Positions 1-8,386 of a stretch of 64,000 nt of DNA are shown here, piece by piece. The DNA comes from Tritrichomonas musculus (Eukaryota > Parabasalia > Tritrichomonadida > Tritrichomonadidae): assembly GCA_039105265.1 (NCBI GenBank), contig JAPFFF010000045.1:124001-188000 (forward strand). Reading direction: 5' to 3'. The position numbers were made by a program, and so were the translations under genes. Position 1 is the stretch's first letter, and each line of letters opens with the position of its first letter. The notes beneath the pieces were generated by a model. The model was not told the origin of the DNA, searched no databases, and saw only the letters and a program-made list of their open reading frames with translations.

Positions 1-183
1 TATTTTGATAGATTACAATTAACGATGCAAAAGAAGAGAACAAAAATAAACTCAGCTCCGACAGTGAAATGTTATAATGAAAAAGGTAATGTATTTCATG
101 AACCTCCACCAAAAACGACTAAATCATTAAATCATCATGATTCACTTAATCATTCGGTGGTTGTCAGGAGCAACAACATTTAA
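1..183 (+). CDS. Small basic conserved protein, 3' part
   Basis: An open frame enters from the window edge and ends at TAA 181-183. The visible 60 residues match the 77-aa protein at 33440-33673 of element B: both have FYDRLQ or YFDRLQ, then a basic stretch with INSAP, a PP-x-TTK segment and an ending rich in H, N and S containing NHSVV. The protein is Lys/Arg rich and short, as expected of a DNA-condensing or scaffold-type virion component, but no known family is recognised. Its tail overlaps the convergent gene 142-618 by 42 bp; the arrangement is tail-to-tail in element B as well. Confidence 0.6.
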   Translation, partial: YFDRLQLTMQKKRTKINSAPTVKCYNEKGNVFHEPPPKTTKSLNHHDSLNHSVVVRSNNI

Positions 184-618
184 AATGTATTCATTAATGA
201 CTTTTGATTGCTGATCAACAACATTTGAAAGCTTATTGATATGTTCTTCAAGTATTTTATTTTTGTTGTTCAATTGATTGATTTGTTCAGTGAATTCATT
301 TAATGATTCCTTCATTATTGATATATCAGCTTTGATGTTATCGTTTTCAAGTGTTTTAGTGATTGTGTTCCCAACTTTCTTCAAATAAATGTCGCCACCA
401 CATCGTTTACCGTCTGTACAATTACGTTTAGTGATTTTGTATTCATTGCCGTCATTAGTGATGATTTTATAAATCTTGTTCAAATAGTTTGTCGTTTGTG
501 ATTTCATTTGCTCGATATTCTTTTGATAGAACAAATTGAACTCTTCAACTGATTTAAACACTTTTGATTCATTAATGTTTTCGTTTATGACTTTAAGTTC
601 ATTAATGTTTTCATTCAT
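142..618 (-). CDS. Conserved 158-aa Maverick protein with C-terminal coiled coil
   Basis: Family not recognised, but it is present in all three elements (142-618, 33675-34121, 58701-59060). The shared N-terminal half has a K-x-F-x-S-x-EEFN-[LV]-[FW]-Y motif, then T-T-x-x-LN-[KR]-[VI]-YKI, a short polar turn and YKITK/YRITK followed by a hydrophobic strand ending LKK. The C-terminal half is heptad-like (L, I and V spacing with N/K/E) and probably forms a coiled coil. In each element it lies close to the short amphipathic peptide gene and the major capsid gene, so a virion role is plausible. The start is the ATG at 618; AT-rich sequence separates it from the divergent neighbour. Confidence 0.6.
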   Translation of the reverse strand: MNENINELKVINENINESKVFKSVEEFNLFYQKNIEQMKSQTTNYLNKIYKIITNDGNEYKITKRNCTDGKRCGGDIYLKKVGNTITKTLENDNIKADISIMKESLNEFTEQINQLNNKNKILEEHINKLSNVVDQQSKVINEYILNVVAPDNHRMIK

Positions 619-654
619 TTATATTCATATTAAATCATTATTTTTCATTGTTTT

Positions 655-909
655 TCATTTAACTTCATTCAATATTGATTTACCAAATTTACCTACTTTG
701 TCGACTGCATTTAAACCTGTATCAATTGCGTCAACTACTTGACCAACACCAGGAATGAATTGTGTAATTGGTTTGACTCTGTCCATGATTTGCTTTTCAA
801 CATCAACAACTTTTGGAATGGCTTTAACTGCTTTCTGAGCAAATGATTTTACTTTACCGCCAATTGATTTAAATGCGTTCTTGATTTTGTTGAATATGCC
901 AACACCCAT
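655..909 (-). CDS. Short Lys-rich amphipathic virion-like peptide (84 aa)
   Basis: It starts MGVGIFNKIKNAFKSIG and alternates Lys with hydrophobic residues over about 40 residues, followed by FIPGVGQVVDAIDTGLN, giving two predicted amphipathic helices. Homologues are at 34148-34402 (element B, near-identical layout) and, more distantly, 26946-27197 and 58265-58531 (both MAFGSWFK-type). It is transcribed divergently from the major capsid gene, sharing about 50 bp of AT-rich promoter space. Small amphipathic proteins next to capsid genes often act as membrane-active minor virion proteins (adenovirus pVI is one example), but that is analogy, not sequence homology I can see. Confidence 0.6.
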   Translation of the reverse strand: MGVGIFNKIKNAFKSIGGKVKSFAQKAVKAIPKVVDVEKQIMDRVKPITQFIPGVGQVVDAIDTGLNAVDKVGKFGKSILNEVK

Positions 910-958
910 AATTTAATTGCTGATAAAAGTGATTTATTTCCTTTTTATTCAATCATAA

Positions 959-3031
959 ATGTTATACCGAAACGAAAGAGCTCATAACCTTCGAACAGAA
1001 ACGGGAAACGTTCTTCATGCATTTGAAGAAATGCGAAACATGATTAATGTTAATGATGGAACACGTTCATTTTCATTTAGAACTGTTGACTGTCATGACC
1101 AACCAGCTCCGTTTACAGCTGGTCAATATTCGCAAATCAGTTTAACACATCCTGACCACTTCGTAAGTGATATTGATAAAGGTTTCTTAACATTTCATGT
1201 TAAATTGGATTTATCATTGAACACAGATATGAGTAAATTAAACGCCATCGATGACCCCAACAACTTGTACAAACTGTTTGTCGGTTTCAAATCATCAAAT
1301 CAGTTGTTTGACAGGTTAGAGATTCTTCATAATAATGTCAATGTTGGATATCAACAGAATGAATGCATTCGTGAAGGCTTCTTATATTCTTCAGTTAAAC
1401 CAGAAGCCGAGAAGAAACGCCGTAGATTCGTTCATTCATTGTGGGAAAACATTAGCAACTATTCACAGACACATGCAGGTGCTTATGTTAATTTGAATTC
1501 ATTTAAGAACACAGGAAGAAGTGAAGTCGAATTTGATTTGAATGTTCCTTTTGATGACTTGCTCGCATTACAAGCATTTGATTTATTCCCTAACGGAATC
1601 ATTGGTGATTTATCAATTCGTTTTCAAGTTAGTCCCGCTGGTCTTGTTTGGGCAGTAATAGACCCGTTCACAGTTGCTGAAGCGAAAGTATTTCTTGAAG
1701 ATAATGATTCAATATCGATGGATGAATTAGATAGATTAAAGGAAATCAAAGCCCGTGGTCATCTTCGTCATCAATTCACACAAATCGGTAATCAAGCTGT
1801 GATACCAGGTCCAGGAACTCCGTCACCAGACCCATCACCATCACCAACACCTGTGCCTCCATCACCATCACCTGACCCATCACCAGAAGAAGAAGATAAG
1901 CCAGAACCATCACCATCACCTGACCCAACACCTGCACCAATCAAATATAAACTCACTTATAGGCTTGGCGAACAATATAACTTTGGAAGCGATGGTTCAT
2001 ATACTTATGATGATATTGCAACAGACCTTTCGATGTATTTCAGTTATACAGCAGAAGAGTTCGCAAAATTAGACCTCAAACCAACAGCAACTGATGAAGA
2101 GATTTGTTTAGCAAATCCAGATTATACAAAACCAGCATTGACACACAACGATGGAAAGTATTATGTTTGGCAAATTGAGAAAACAGTTGCTAAATCAGCT
2201 CTCAGAGTTGTTAATGAATATCATGACGCAAGAGCTCAATTATTGAAAGAAACTTATTCTGCTCAAACAGCAACATTAACTGTTAATCGAATGACAATCA
2301 CAGCTTGTAAATCTAATATGCAAGGCTTTGGTGTTTGTGAAGCTACAAGACAAGGAATTGAGGACATTTTAAGACAAGGTTTAATCATTCCTTCACAAAA
2401 AGTTGATTATCATGCTTTCCCAATAGCTCCAGCAGCTAACGGAATCAAGTCAACATTGAATATCCCATTAATCAATGCAACTAATTTATCAATCATGTTT
2501 CCAAAACATCATAACGATTTAACTGTCTTTGAAAACCCAGTTTATCAAAACTGTTTCTTGAATATTGGTGGAAAGAACTTTCCAGACGAAAACGTTTCAA
2601 CTATTGGTGCACGATTCTTTGAAAATCAATTAACGGCTGGTGATTTAGATGCAATCACTCTTTCATGCACAAAGGAATTTGAAGACTCAATGACAATGCC
2701 AAAGAATGACGCGAACGGTAAGAGATACAACAACACAATCAGTGATGCAACATCATTTGTTTTCAACATTCAAACTGAACGAGCAAGTGCAGGATATTGT
2801 TATGACGGACTTGATGGAGGTTTTGGAAACGTTCAGATACAAGTTAATGGAATGCCTATCTATACAGGAGCTGATGATACATATTACAATGTTGTTGAGC
2901 CAGATGGAACCATCACCAGACCACCCCCAACACAATTATTCATCACTCGTGATACTTATTTCAAACTATCATTAGAAGGTCTTGAATATCATGATTATTC
3001 AACGCCAGAAGGTTCACAAGCAAATGAATAA
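959..3031 (+). CDS. MCP: Major capsid protein, double jelly-roll type (690 aa)
   Basis: The length, position beside virion-like genes and strong similarity to 34454-36529 and, more weakly, 56500-58197 identify it as the Maverick major capsid protein. Landmarks are SFSFRTVDCHDQP near residue 40, the FYKLFVG/LYKLFVG segment near 100, QAFDLFPNGIIGDL near 205, and a C-terminal half with FPKHHNDLTVFENPVYQN and a late TYFKLSLEGLEY. Compared with element C's 565-aa capsid it carries an extra block at about residues 283-435: a Pro/Ser/Asp-rich linker and a domain starting YKLTYRLGEQYNFG. Such a block would sit in a loop of the capsomer, possibly as a surface turret. The start ATG follows CTTTTTATTC. 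Confidence 0.8.
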   Translation: MLYRNERAHNLRTETGNVLHAFEEMRNMINVNDGTRSFSFRTVDCHDQPAPFTAGQYSQISLTHPDHFVSDIDKGFLTFHVKLDLSLNTDMSKLNAIDDPNNLYKLFVGFKSSNQLFDRLEILHNNVNVGYQQNECIREGFLYSSVKPEAEKKRRRFVHSLWENISNYSQTHAGAYVNLNSFKNTGRSEVEFDLNVPFDDLLALQAFDLFPNGIIGDLSIRFQVSPAGLVWAVIDPFTVAEAKVFLEDNDSISMDELDRLKEIKARGHLRHQFTQIGNQAVIPGPGTPSPDPSPSPTPVPPSPSPDPSPEEEDKPEPSPSPDPTPAPIKYKLTYRLGEQYNFGSDGSYTYDDIATDLSMYFSYTAEEFAKLDLKPTATDEEICLANPDYTKPALTHNDGKYYVWQIEKTVAKSALRVVNEYHDARAQLLKETYSAQTATLTVNRMTITACKSNMQGFGVCEATRQGIEDILRQGLIIPSQKVDYHAFPIAPAANGIKSTLNIPLINATNLSIMFPKHHNDLTVFENPVYQNCFLNIGGKNFPDENVSTIGARFFENQLTAGDLDAITLSCTKEFEDSMTMPKNDANGKRYNNTISDATSFVFNIQTERASAGYCYDGLDGGFGNVQIQVNGMPIYTGADDTYYNVVEPDGTITRPPPTQLFITRDTYFKLSLEGLEYHDYSTPEGSQANE

Positions 3032-3073
3032 AAATAATGATTTCAATTGATGATTAAGTTTTTAAATTGATTT

Positions 3074-3083
3074 TTTATTTTTG
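3074..3083 (+). promoter_or_regulatory. TTTATTTTTG motif upstream of HNH gene
   Basis: The decamer TTTATTTTTG lies 9 bp before the ATG at 3092. The same or nearly the same motif recurs a short distance before many start codons in the elements (3706, 18592, 18888, 37467, and as the reverse complement beside minus-strand genes), which suggests a core promoter or start-proximal signal. It also appears near some convergent 3' ends, so its role is uncertain. Confidence 0.35.
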
Positions 3084-3091
3084 TTTCATAA

Positions 3092-3667
3092 ATGACTGAA
3101 CAAGCAGCTGAGTTTGTACAATTAAAAGGCTTTGATGATTATGAAATATTGTCTGTCTATCCATTTACAATCAGACGTAAAGACAATCATCTTGAAGTTA
3201 AAGAACATAACAGTGTAGACGGATATCCAAGAGTTCATTTGAACTCAAAAACATATTTCAAGCATAGAATAATTGCACTTCAATTTATTCCAAATGATGA
3301 CCCAGAGCACAAGGACCAAGTTGACCATAAAAATAGAATAAGAAATGATTATCATATTGATAACCTTTTTTGGTGCACTCAAAGCACAAATCAAATGAAT
3401 AAAGGCTCGAATAATGGTATCAAATATGAATATATTGATGAGATATCTGATGAAGCAACAGTTATAAATGAATACAACGGGTATGAATTCGAAAATTATT
3501 TCTATCATGAAAATAAGTTTTATTATTACAATGGATTGAGTTATCGAATATTACATATTAATGAAGATAAGAAATCTCGAGCATTTTATGTTAATCTGAT
3601 GAACACAGATGGAAAACGAGTTCGAATTTATATAAACAAATTCAAGAAATTGTATGAAGTTGATTAA
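3092..3667 (+). CDS. HNH homing-endonuclease-like protein (191 aa)
   Basis: The N-terminal 110 residues have the layout of stand-alone phage-type HNH endonucleases: YPRVHLN, then H-R-x-x-A-x-x-FIPNDDPEHK, VDHKNRxRNDYHxxNLFWCT and a closing N-Q-M-N-K. The HNH core residues are visible (first His in KHR, DH of VDHKN, and Asn of DNLFW). The C-terminal 80 residues form a separate domain, also found alone at 56166-56435, that may bind DNA. A second copy is at 12738-13346. The gene sits between the capsid and integrase genes, where element B instead carries a KilA-N gene and a bracketed cargo gene, so it looks like a mobile insertion into the element. Confidence 0.75.
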   Translation: MTEQAAEFVQLKGFDDYEILSVYPFTIRRKDNHLEVKEHNSVDGYPRVHLNSKTYFKHRIIALQFIPNDDPEHKDQVDHKNRIRNDYHIDNLFWCTQSTNQMNKGSNNGIKYEYIDEISDEATVINEYNGYEFENYFYHENKFYYYNGLSYRILHINEDKKSRAFYVNLMNTDGKRVRIYINKFKKLYEVD

Positions 3668-3705
3668 TGAATTGATTTCATTAAATAATAATCGTTAATG
3701 AATGC

Positions 3706-3715
3706 TTTATTTTTG
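3706..3715 (+). promoter_or_regulatory. TTTATTTTTG motif upstream of integrase
   Basis: An exact copy of the decamer seen before the HNH gene, ending 8 bp before the integrase ATG at 3724. Candidate core promoter element of the Maverick genes. Confidence 0.35.
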
Positions 3716-3723
3716 CAATTCAA

Positions 3724-4842
3724 ATGAATGAATACATCGAAGATGAAGCGAGTGCACGCAGCTACAAAGAATCAATCAATTATCCTTTCAAATCTAAATA
3801 CAAGTACATCAAAGACACAAACATTAAAACAGAGCCCTATATACCTGACTTTCAATTGAAGACAGTAAAGAAACTATCAAAACCTGACTTCTCATTTGAA
3901 CCGTACGCATACGAGATGGATATAATGTTTGCATTAAACAAAGCTTATCTCGTCCTAATCAATGTAAACACCAAATACTTAATTGTTGAACCAATTGATT
4001 ACAAGTCTGAGTTTTATGTAATCAAAGTAATTGATAAACTAGTCAATAAAAGGAATATCAGAATCGAAACAATTAAATGTGATGGTGAAAAGGCTTTCAT
4101 ATCAAATGCATTCAAAAGTTATTGCAACGGTGAAGAGCAAAGATATCAATTAGACAAACATACAATTAAATTCAAAGCTCCTAACAAAATAAAGTTAATC
4201 ATTGATGATTCACCTTTCACGAATGCACATAAATGTGTTGATGCCGTAATCAGAACATTACGAAATGCTTTCGGTCAATCACAACAACGAATGACAAACA
4301 ATGTATTGATGCAACAAATGGTTGAATGGTACAATAACACGCCTCATTCATCTCTTCGTTTATTGAATCCTTTATACACGTCATTTGATGAAGAAACTGA
4401 TGAATACCTTGACAAACGACAATCAAAATACATTTATCTTACACCTCAACAGATGCAAGACGACCGCGACCTTGAATGACAATACATAAGAGCGAAATCA
4501 ATGCAATTGAAAGAGATTCAACAAAAACAACGATTTAAAGGTCTTCTGTCATACAAACCCAAAAATATAATACTCATTCACACCGATTACGGAAAAACAG
4601 AAAAGAAACATGAAAAGCGAAGAAGAGTGTTCAATGAACTCGCTGAATTCATTTGTTATGAATCTGGAAACGTTAAATGTAAACTATTAAATCCTTTACG
4701 TCAAACTAACAAAACACTGAAGAATAAAACAATAATAACTGTACCAATCATGTACACAAAATATGTTTGTTCATCAATAGATGCTTTGAATGATGATTAT
4801 AAAGTATTCTTTTTGACTTATAAAACGCAAAATGAAAGCTAA
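3724..4842 (+). pseudogene. Maverick rve-type integrase, interrupted by an in-frame stop
   Basis: Two frame-matched open stretches (3724-4479 and 4501-4842) together align with the intact integrase at 38608-40023. The core shows YEMDIMF (first Asp), IKCDGEKAF (second Asp) and CVDAVIRTLRNAF (third acidic residue, Asp where retroviral integrases have Glu). The break is TGA at 4477-4479, codon 252, in DLE-stop-QYIR; element B reads DLEWRYIR there, so a single TGG to TGA change explains it. The remainder (IQQKQRFKGLLSYK onward) is the C-terminal domain. The first piece keeps the whole catalytic core, so a truncated product might be made, but the full enzyme cannot be without readthrough. Confidence 0.8.
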
Positions 4843-5212
4843 ACAATCACAAGCAAAGCTTGGGTCAACGAAGTTGGCAATCACAAAACGATACTATCAC
4901 ACACAATCAAAAGATTTTATTCTTCCTGATGATTTCGTTTATAGTCGCAACAAGAAGTACATTGTTGTTCAGTATTGTGGGGCTGTTGTCAATCAACATA
5001 TTGTTGGTGATTTGATGGTTCATTCAGATATCGTTGAATTCATGCCTTTCTGTGACCATTTCATTATGCTTGCCAACAGAAGACAAACGAAATACAGGAA
5101 ATATGAGTGTTTGAACAACACAAAAAAAGAGTATCATTTATGGTTTACAGACATGAAAGGAAACGTTATTGAACCTGAATCATTTATATTCAGTTGCTTA
5201 TTAATTTATTGA
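4832..5212 (+). CDS. Putative minor capsid (penton-like) beta protein (126 aa)
   Basis: The conserved segment starts ITKRYYHTQSKDFILP, continues through an R-N-K-K-Y-I-V-[VI]-QY-x-G-A strand, GDLMVHSDIV, a F-I-M-L-A-N-[RK]-R-Q-T-K-Y-R-K-Y-E turn, and ends W-F-T-D-[ML]-x-G-N followed by a hydrophobic strand ending LIY. It is predicted almost entirely beta. Homologues lie at 40029-40421 and 55502-56011. The size and strand pattern fit a single jelly-roll minor capsid protein, which Mavericks encode, but I assign this by structure-like pattern and context, not by a diagnostic motif. It overlaps the integrase tail by 11 bp. Its variable N-terminus contains the paired mini-hairpin at 4850-4876. 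Confidence 0.5.
   Translation: MKAKQSQAKLGSTKLAITKRYYHTQSKDFILPDDFVYSRNKKYIVVQYCGAVVNQHIVGDLMVHSDIVEFMPFCDHFIMLANRRQTKYRKYECLNNTKKEYHLWFTDMKGNVIEPESFIFSCLLIY
4850..4876. repeat. Paired mini-hairpin (family 1) in coding sequence
   Basis: CAAGC-AAA-GCTTG followed after 3 bp by CAAC-GAA-GTTG. Both stems are perfect with 3-nt loops. It encodes part of QAKLGSTKL in the N-terminus of the minor capsid candidate, a region not conserved with the element B homologue. Confidence 0.7.
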
Positions 5213-5219
5213 ATTCAAA

Positions 5220-5735
5220 ATGAATAACAATCATTCACCTCCAGTGTTTGAAGCTTTTTTTGGACCTTCATCATATAAACCACCTGAATACTATCCAAAC
5301 ACACCAAAATTTGTTAACATCACTGAAGGACCACCCCCGACATGTGATTATTATATTCCTCGCAAATTCAGAAACATAAGAAGCCCGCCACCAACATTTA
5401 AACAACATCCTGCACTCGAAAGAAGAGTTCGAATAAGAGAGAAGTTATTTGAGCAATTACAAGATGACCCAATATATGAAGTATATGCCAAAGAAAAACA
5501 AAGACAAGCTGAATCAATAAGATCTAAACAACGAACCAACAGAATCAAATCTTCATTCATTCAACAACCAAACCCTCCTTCACCGTTAATGATTTGGAAT
5601 GATTCGAGGTATTGGAATCAATTGAGAAACACCGATGAATCGCTTGATAAAACTGAAATCACTCCGTTCGATGCTGATTTGAGTCCAACACGTAGACTCA
5701 TCACATCCAAACATCGAAGACCAAAACGCAAATGA
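5220..5735 (+). CDS. Unrecognised Pro-rich basic protein (171 aa)
   Basis: The ATG lies 7 bp after the preceding stop. The first 60 residues are rich in Pro, Tyr and Asn (SPPVFEAFFGPSSYKPPEYY), the middle is Arg/Lys/Glu rich and probably helical, and the end is very basic (SKHRRPKRK). No family is recognised. It occupies the same place, between the minor capsid candidate and the large calcium-loop protein, as the unrelated-looking 331-aa protein of element B (40479-41474). A tail ending in basic residues could bind DNA or serve as a nuclear localisation signal. Confidence 0.55.
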   Translation: MNNNHSPPVFEAFFGPSSYKPPEYYPNTPKFVNITEGPPPTCDYYIPRKFRNIRSPPPTFKQHPALERRVRIREKLFEQLQDDPIYEVYAKEKQRQAESIRSKQRTNRIKSSFIQQPNPPSPLMIWNDSRYWNQLRNTDESLDKTEITPFDADLSPTRRLITSKHRRPKRK

Positions 5736-5802
5736 GTGAACAAAAATAAAAGTAATCAACATGATTCAATGAATATCATTTCATTTATTTTTATTCTCTG
5801 AT

Positions 5803-8364
5803 TCATGCTTCTTCTTGAAATATATCAATATCGTATCTGTTTACATTACTTAATTGGTCTTTCTTCTGTGCATTTAGTTTTTCCTTATATTCGAGATAGC
5901 CACATTGTTGACCATAGATTTTATCAATCAAGTTGTTGATTATTCGATTATATTCTTCTTTATTTTCCCTTATCTCTTCTGTTGGTATTTCAGCAGCTAA
6001 TTGAGTCTTTTCAGCCAGTTTTTGGGGTCTCTGCTTGTCATTCATACTGACATTTACTAAGTATGATAGTATCAATGATTCCATTGATTGAATGAAAGCG
6101 ATTGGCATTCCTTCCCAAGCACTCCTATTAGGATTGAATTCACCGCTTTCAAAGTTAATGACCTTTGACAAATTATTGATGAATGTTGTCATTCGCTTAC
6201 CAATCATTTGATTGTACTTTGATTTGTTGATTTTCTTCCATGCCAACCATTGAATGTAGTTCATTGGCTGACTACCTTTTTCAATCTCTTTCTTAACATT
6301 GTTATCAAAGTAAATACAAAACAGTACATTTGAAACTGAAAGGTATGAAATGATTCTTGTTAATGGTTTGTATTGTGGGAATAATTGCCAGAAGACTTTC
6401 CAAATCTTTGCGAAATAGCTTGACCAATATGATGAAGGACTTAATCGTTTGCTGACTTTTGGCTTACCAAAACCGAGCTCATTGTGATAGTATTCTGTAT
6501 ATTTCTGGATGGTTTCATTTGGATTAATAATATATTCACCTTTCTCCCAATCTACGGAATCCTTTGATTTATTGAATTGTTCATTGAGCCAAACATTGAA
6601 CGGCTTCGCTTTCCTTTCTAAAGCTGATTTGACAACTGTCTTCCATACTTTCTTATAAGGAGAAGCAAATACAATTTTATATCCGTTTATGATTTGTGGC
6701 ACTCCTTTCTTATCAACTAATACAATATCATCAATCTTATCTCCGTTCAGGTCTGTTATTGCTTCACCATTTGGGTCCATTGCATTTGTAGGAAGTAAAC
6801 GATATTTTGGCTTTCCGTCTTGGTCAAGATGTGTATGACAGTAAATTGTTGCTTGGTCTCTGGTTGAGGCAGCAGGAATGTATTTGATTCTGTAATTACC
6901 ATTAATGATTAAATCAAGGAAGTTTTGTTTATAGTATGTTGAACTCTTGGCAGGTGATTGAATGTTAAGGTTTGTGAAATCTCTATCAATGTTTTCAAGA
7001 ACGGTTGGGGCATCTCTGTCCTCACGCTTACCTTTTACTGTTGCTGCTTTAGCTTTTTTAATTAAAGCATTAATTTCATCATCGGATATTTTTTGTGCAA
7101 ATGGATTTCCAGGTTTAAATATTTTTTGATTAAATTCAACTTTATCACCATCATCAATGAACTTACCTTGCTTCTTTGGTTTATTTGCTTGTTGAGCATA
7201 TTCAGTGAATGTTTGATTGAGGTCATCACCATCTTCTCTATCGAAAACAAATGACTTCGAAAAATCGTCTGCGTCTGTCATGACTCTTTTAGATGCTGAA
7301 AAATTATTAACAACATCATTTGGTTTCACAAATGGGACTGGTTTCATTGATGGTGGTTTGATTGGTTGTATGACATCAGAGCCTTTGATAGGTTTTCTAT
7401 TAATGATTGTGTCAAACACTCTGAAGAATGATGATAAGCCTGTAATTGATTTTCGTTCATTGGTTATATCAATGTTTCTCTTCATCTTGTCTCTGATAAT
7501 TTCTAGTGTTTGATGTAATGCATCAACGTTTTCCTTTGCTTGTTCATCAAGTTTGTTTTGTGGTTTCTTTGCTGCTTCATAACATCTGGGAAGTACTTTG
7601 ATCCATGGCTGGTTATAGCCTAATTGCTCAAGCAATTCTATGTCATCATCTACCAGATCGTAAGGAGATAACAACAAGGCTGATAGATTATCTTCATCCT
7701 CTTCTTCTAGTTCTGGGAAGTTGAATGATATTGATGGTAATGAATCATCTTGCTCTAAAAAACTTGTATTTAGTAATTCATCAGAATCACTCGGTGTTAT
7801 GCGTTTTCTTCTTGGTGTTCTTCGTTTATTGCTGTCAGGTGTTGGTTCATGAATGCTGGTTCTCTTTCTTCTTCCTTTGGTGGTTTGTGGTGTTTGACTC
7901 TTTCTCGGTGGTTTGATGGGTAATGAACGAAAACCGTCAGAGCTATAATTTAAATCATCGTTGACAACAATATTGAAGTAATTGATAATTGTATCAAGAC
8001 TTTTTTTATCTGTTGTGTACTCTCTTAAACTAAGGAATTGATTGCCTTTACTTTTAATACCTGCATTGATTTTGTTCATCAATGAAACAAATCGACGAAA
8101 CTTGACTTTCATTTCACGAATCTTTCCGACACTTCTTCCTGTATACTCATTGTTTTGTATTTGATACAACAAATTAATTAAATCATTGGGGTGTTCTAGT
8201 TTGTATGTATTGAGAAATGTGTTCTTAAAATAATCTATTGGGTCCTCTAGTTCATCATCATCATCAGGTTTAGATACCTCACTATCAAATATAGTATCAT
8301 CATCAATATTGCTCAAATCTAATTCAAAGCTATCAGATGAATTATTTTTATCTTGTTTTGACAT
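5803..8364 (-). CDS. Large conserved Maverick protein with DxNGDxxxD loop (853 aa)
   Basis: Homologues are at 41509-44016 (835 aa) and 59997-61109 (370 aa, essentially the C-terminal part), so the conserved core is C-terminal. The N-terminal half is acidic and low-complexity with basic patches (KGRRKRT, RRTPRRKRITP). The core has NYRIKYIPAASTRDQA, then a repeated YRLLP, ITDLNGDKIDDIVLVD, and INGYKIVFASPYKK. The DLNGDKIDD stretch has the spacing of an EF-hand or dockerin calcium loop. A later SSYWSSYFAKIWKVFW block is conserved in element B. The function is unknown; its size and conservation suggest a structural or virion-associated role. It is divergent from the fibre gene, with 22 bp between the two start codons. 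Confidence 0.65.
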   Translation of the reverse strand: MSKQDKNNSSDSFELDLSNIDDDTIFDSEVSKPDDDDELEDPIDYFKNTFLNTYKLEHPNDLINLLYQIQNNEYTGRSVGKIREMKVKFRRFVSLMNKINAGIKSKGNQFLSLREYTTDKKSLDTIINYFNIVVNDDLNYSSDGFRSLPIKPPRKSQTPQTTKGRRKRTSIHEPTPDSNKRRTPRRKRITPSDSDELLNTSFLEQDDSLPSISFNFPELEEEDEDNLSALLLSPYDLVDDDIELLEQLGYNQPWIKVLPRCYEAAKKPQNKLDEQAKENVDALHQTLEIIRDKMKRNIDITNERKSITGLSSFFRVFDTIINRKPIKGSDVIQPIKPPSMKPVPFVKPNDVVNNFSASKRVMTDADDFSKSFVFDREDGDDLNQTFTEYAQQANKPKKQGKFIDDGDKVEFNQKIFKPGNPFAQKISDDEINALIKKAKAATVKGKREDRDAPTVLENIDRDFTNLNIQSPAKSSTYYKQNFLDLIINGNYRIKYIPAASTRDQATIYCHTHLDQDGKPKYRLLPTNAMDPNGEAITDLNGDKIDDIVLVDKKGVPQIINGYKIVFASPYKKVWKTVVKSALERKAKPFNVWLNEQFNKSKDSVDWEKGEYIINPNETIQKYTEYYHNELGFGKPKVSKRLSPSSYWSSYFAKIWKVFWQLFPQYKPLTRIISYLSVSNVLFCIYFDNNVKKEIEKGSQPMNYIQWLAWKKINKSKYNQMIGKRMTTFINNLSKVINFESGEFNPNRSAWEGMPIAFIQSMESLILSYLVNVSMNDKQRPQKLAEKTQLAAEIPTEEIRENKEEYNRIINNLIDKIYGQQCGYLEYKEKLNAQKKDQLSNVNRYDIDIFQEEA

Positions 8365-8386
8365 TGTTTAGTTTCTAATAAATTGA

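Noticed and set aside
4477..4479. Use of TGA as a tryptophan codon
   Set aside because: Many genes here end at TGA with no homologous continuation (for example 5735, 18570, 21136), so the standard code applies.
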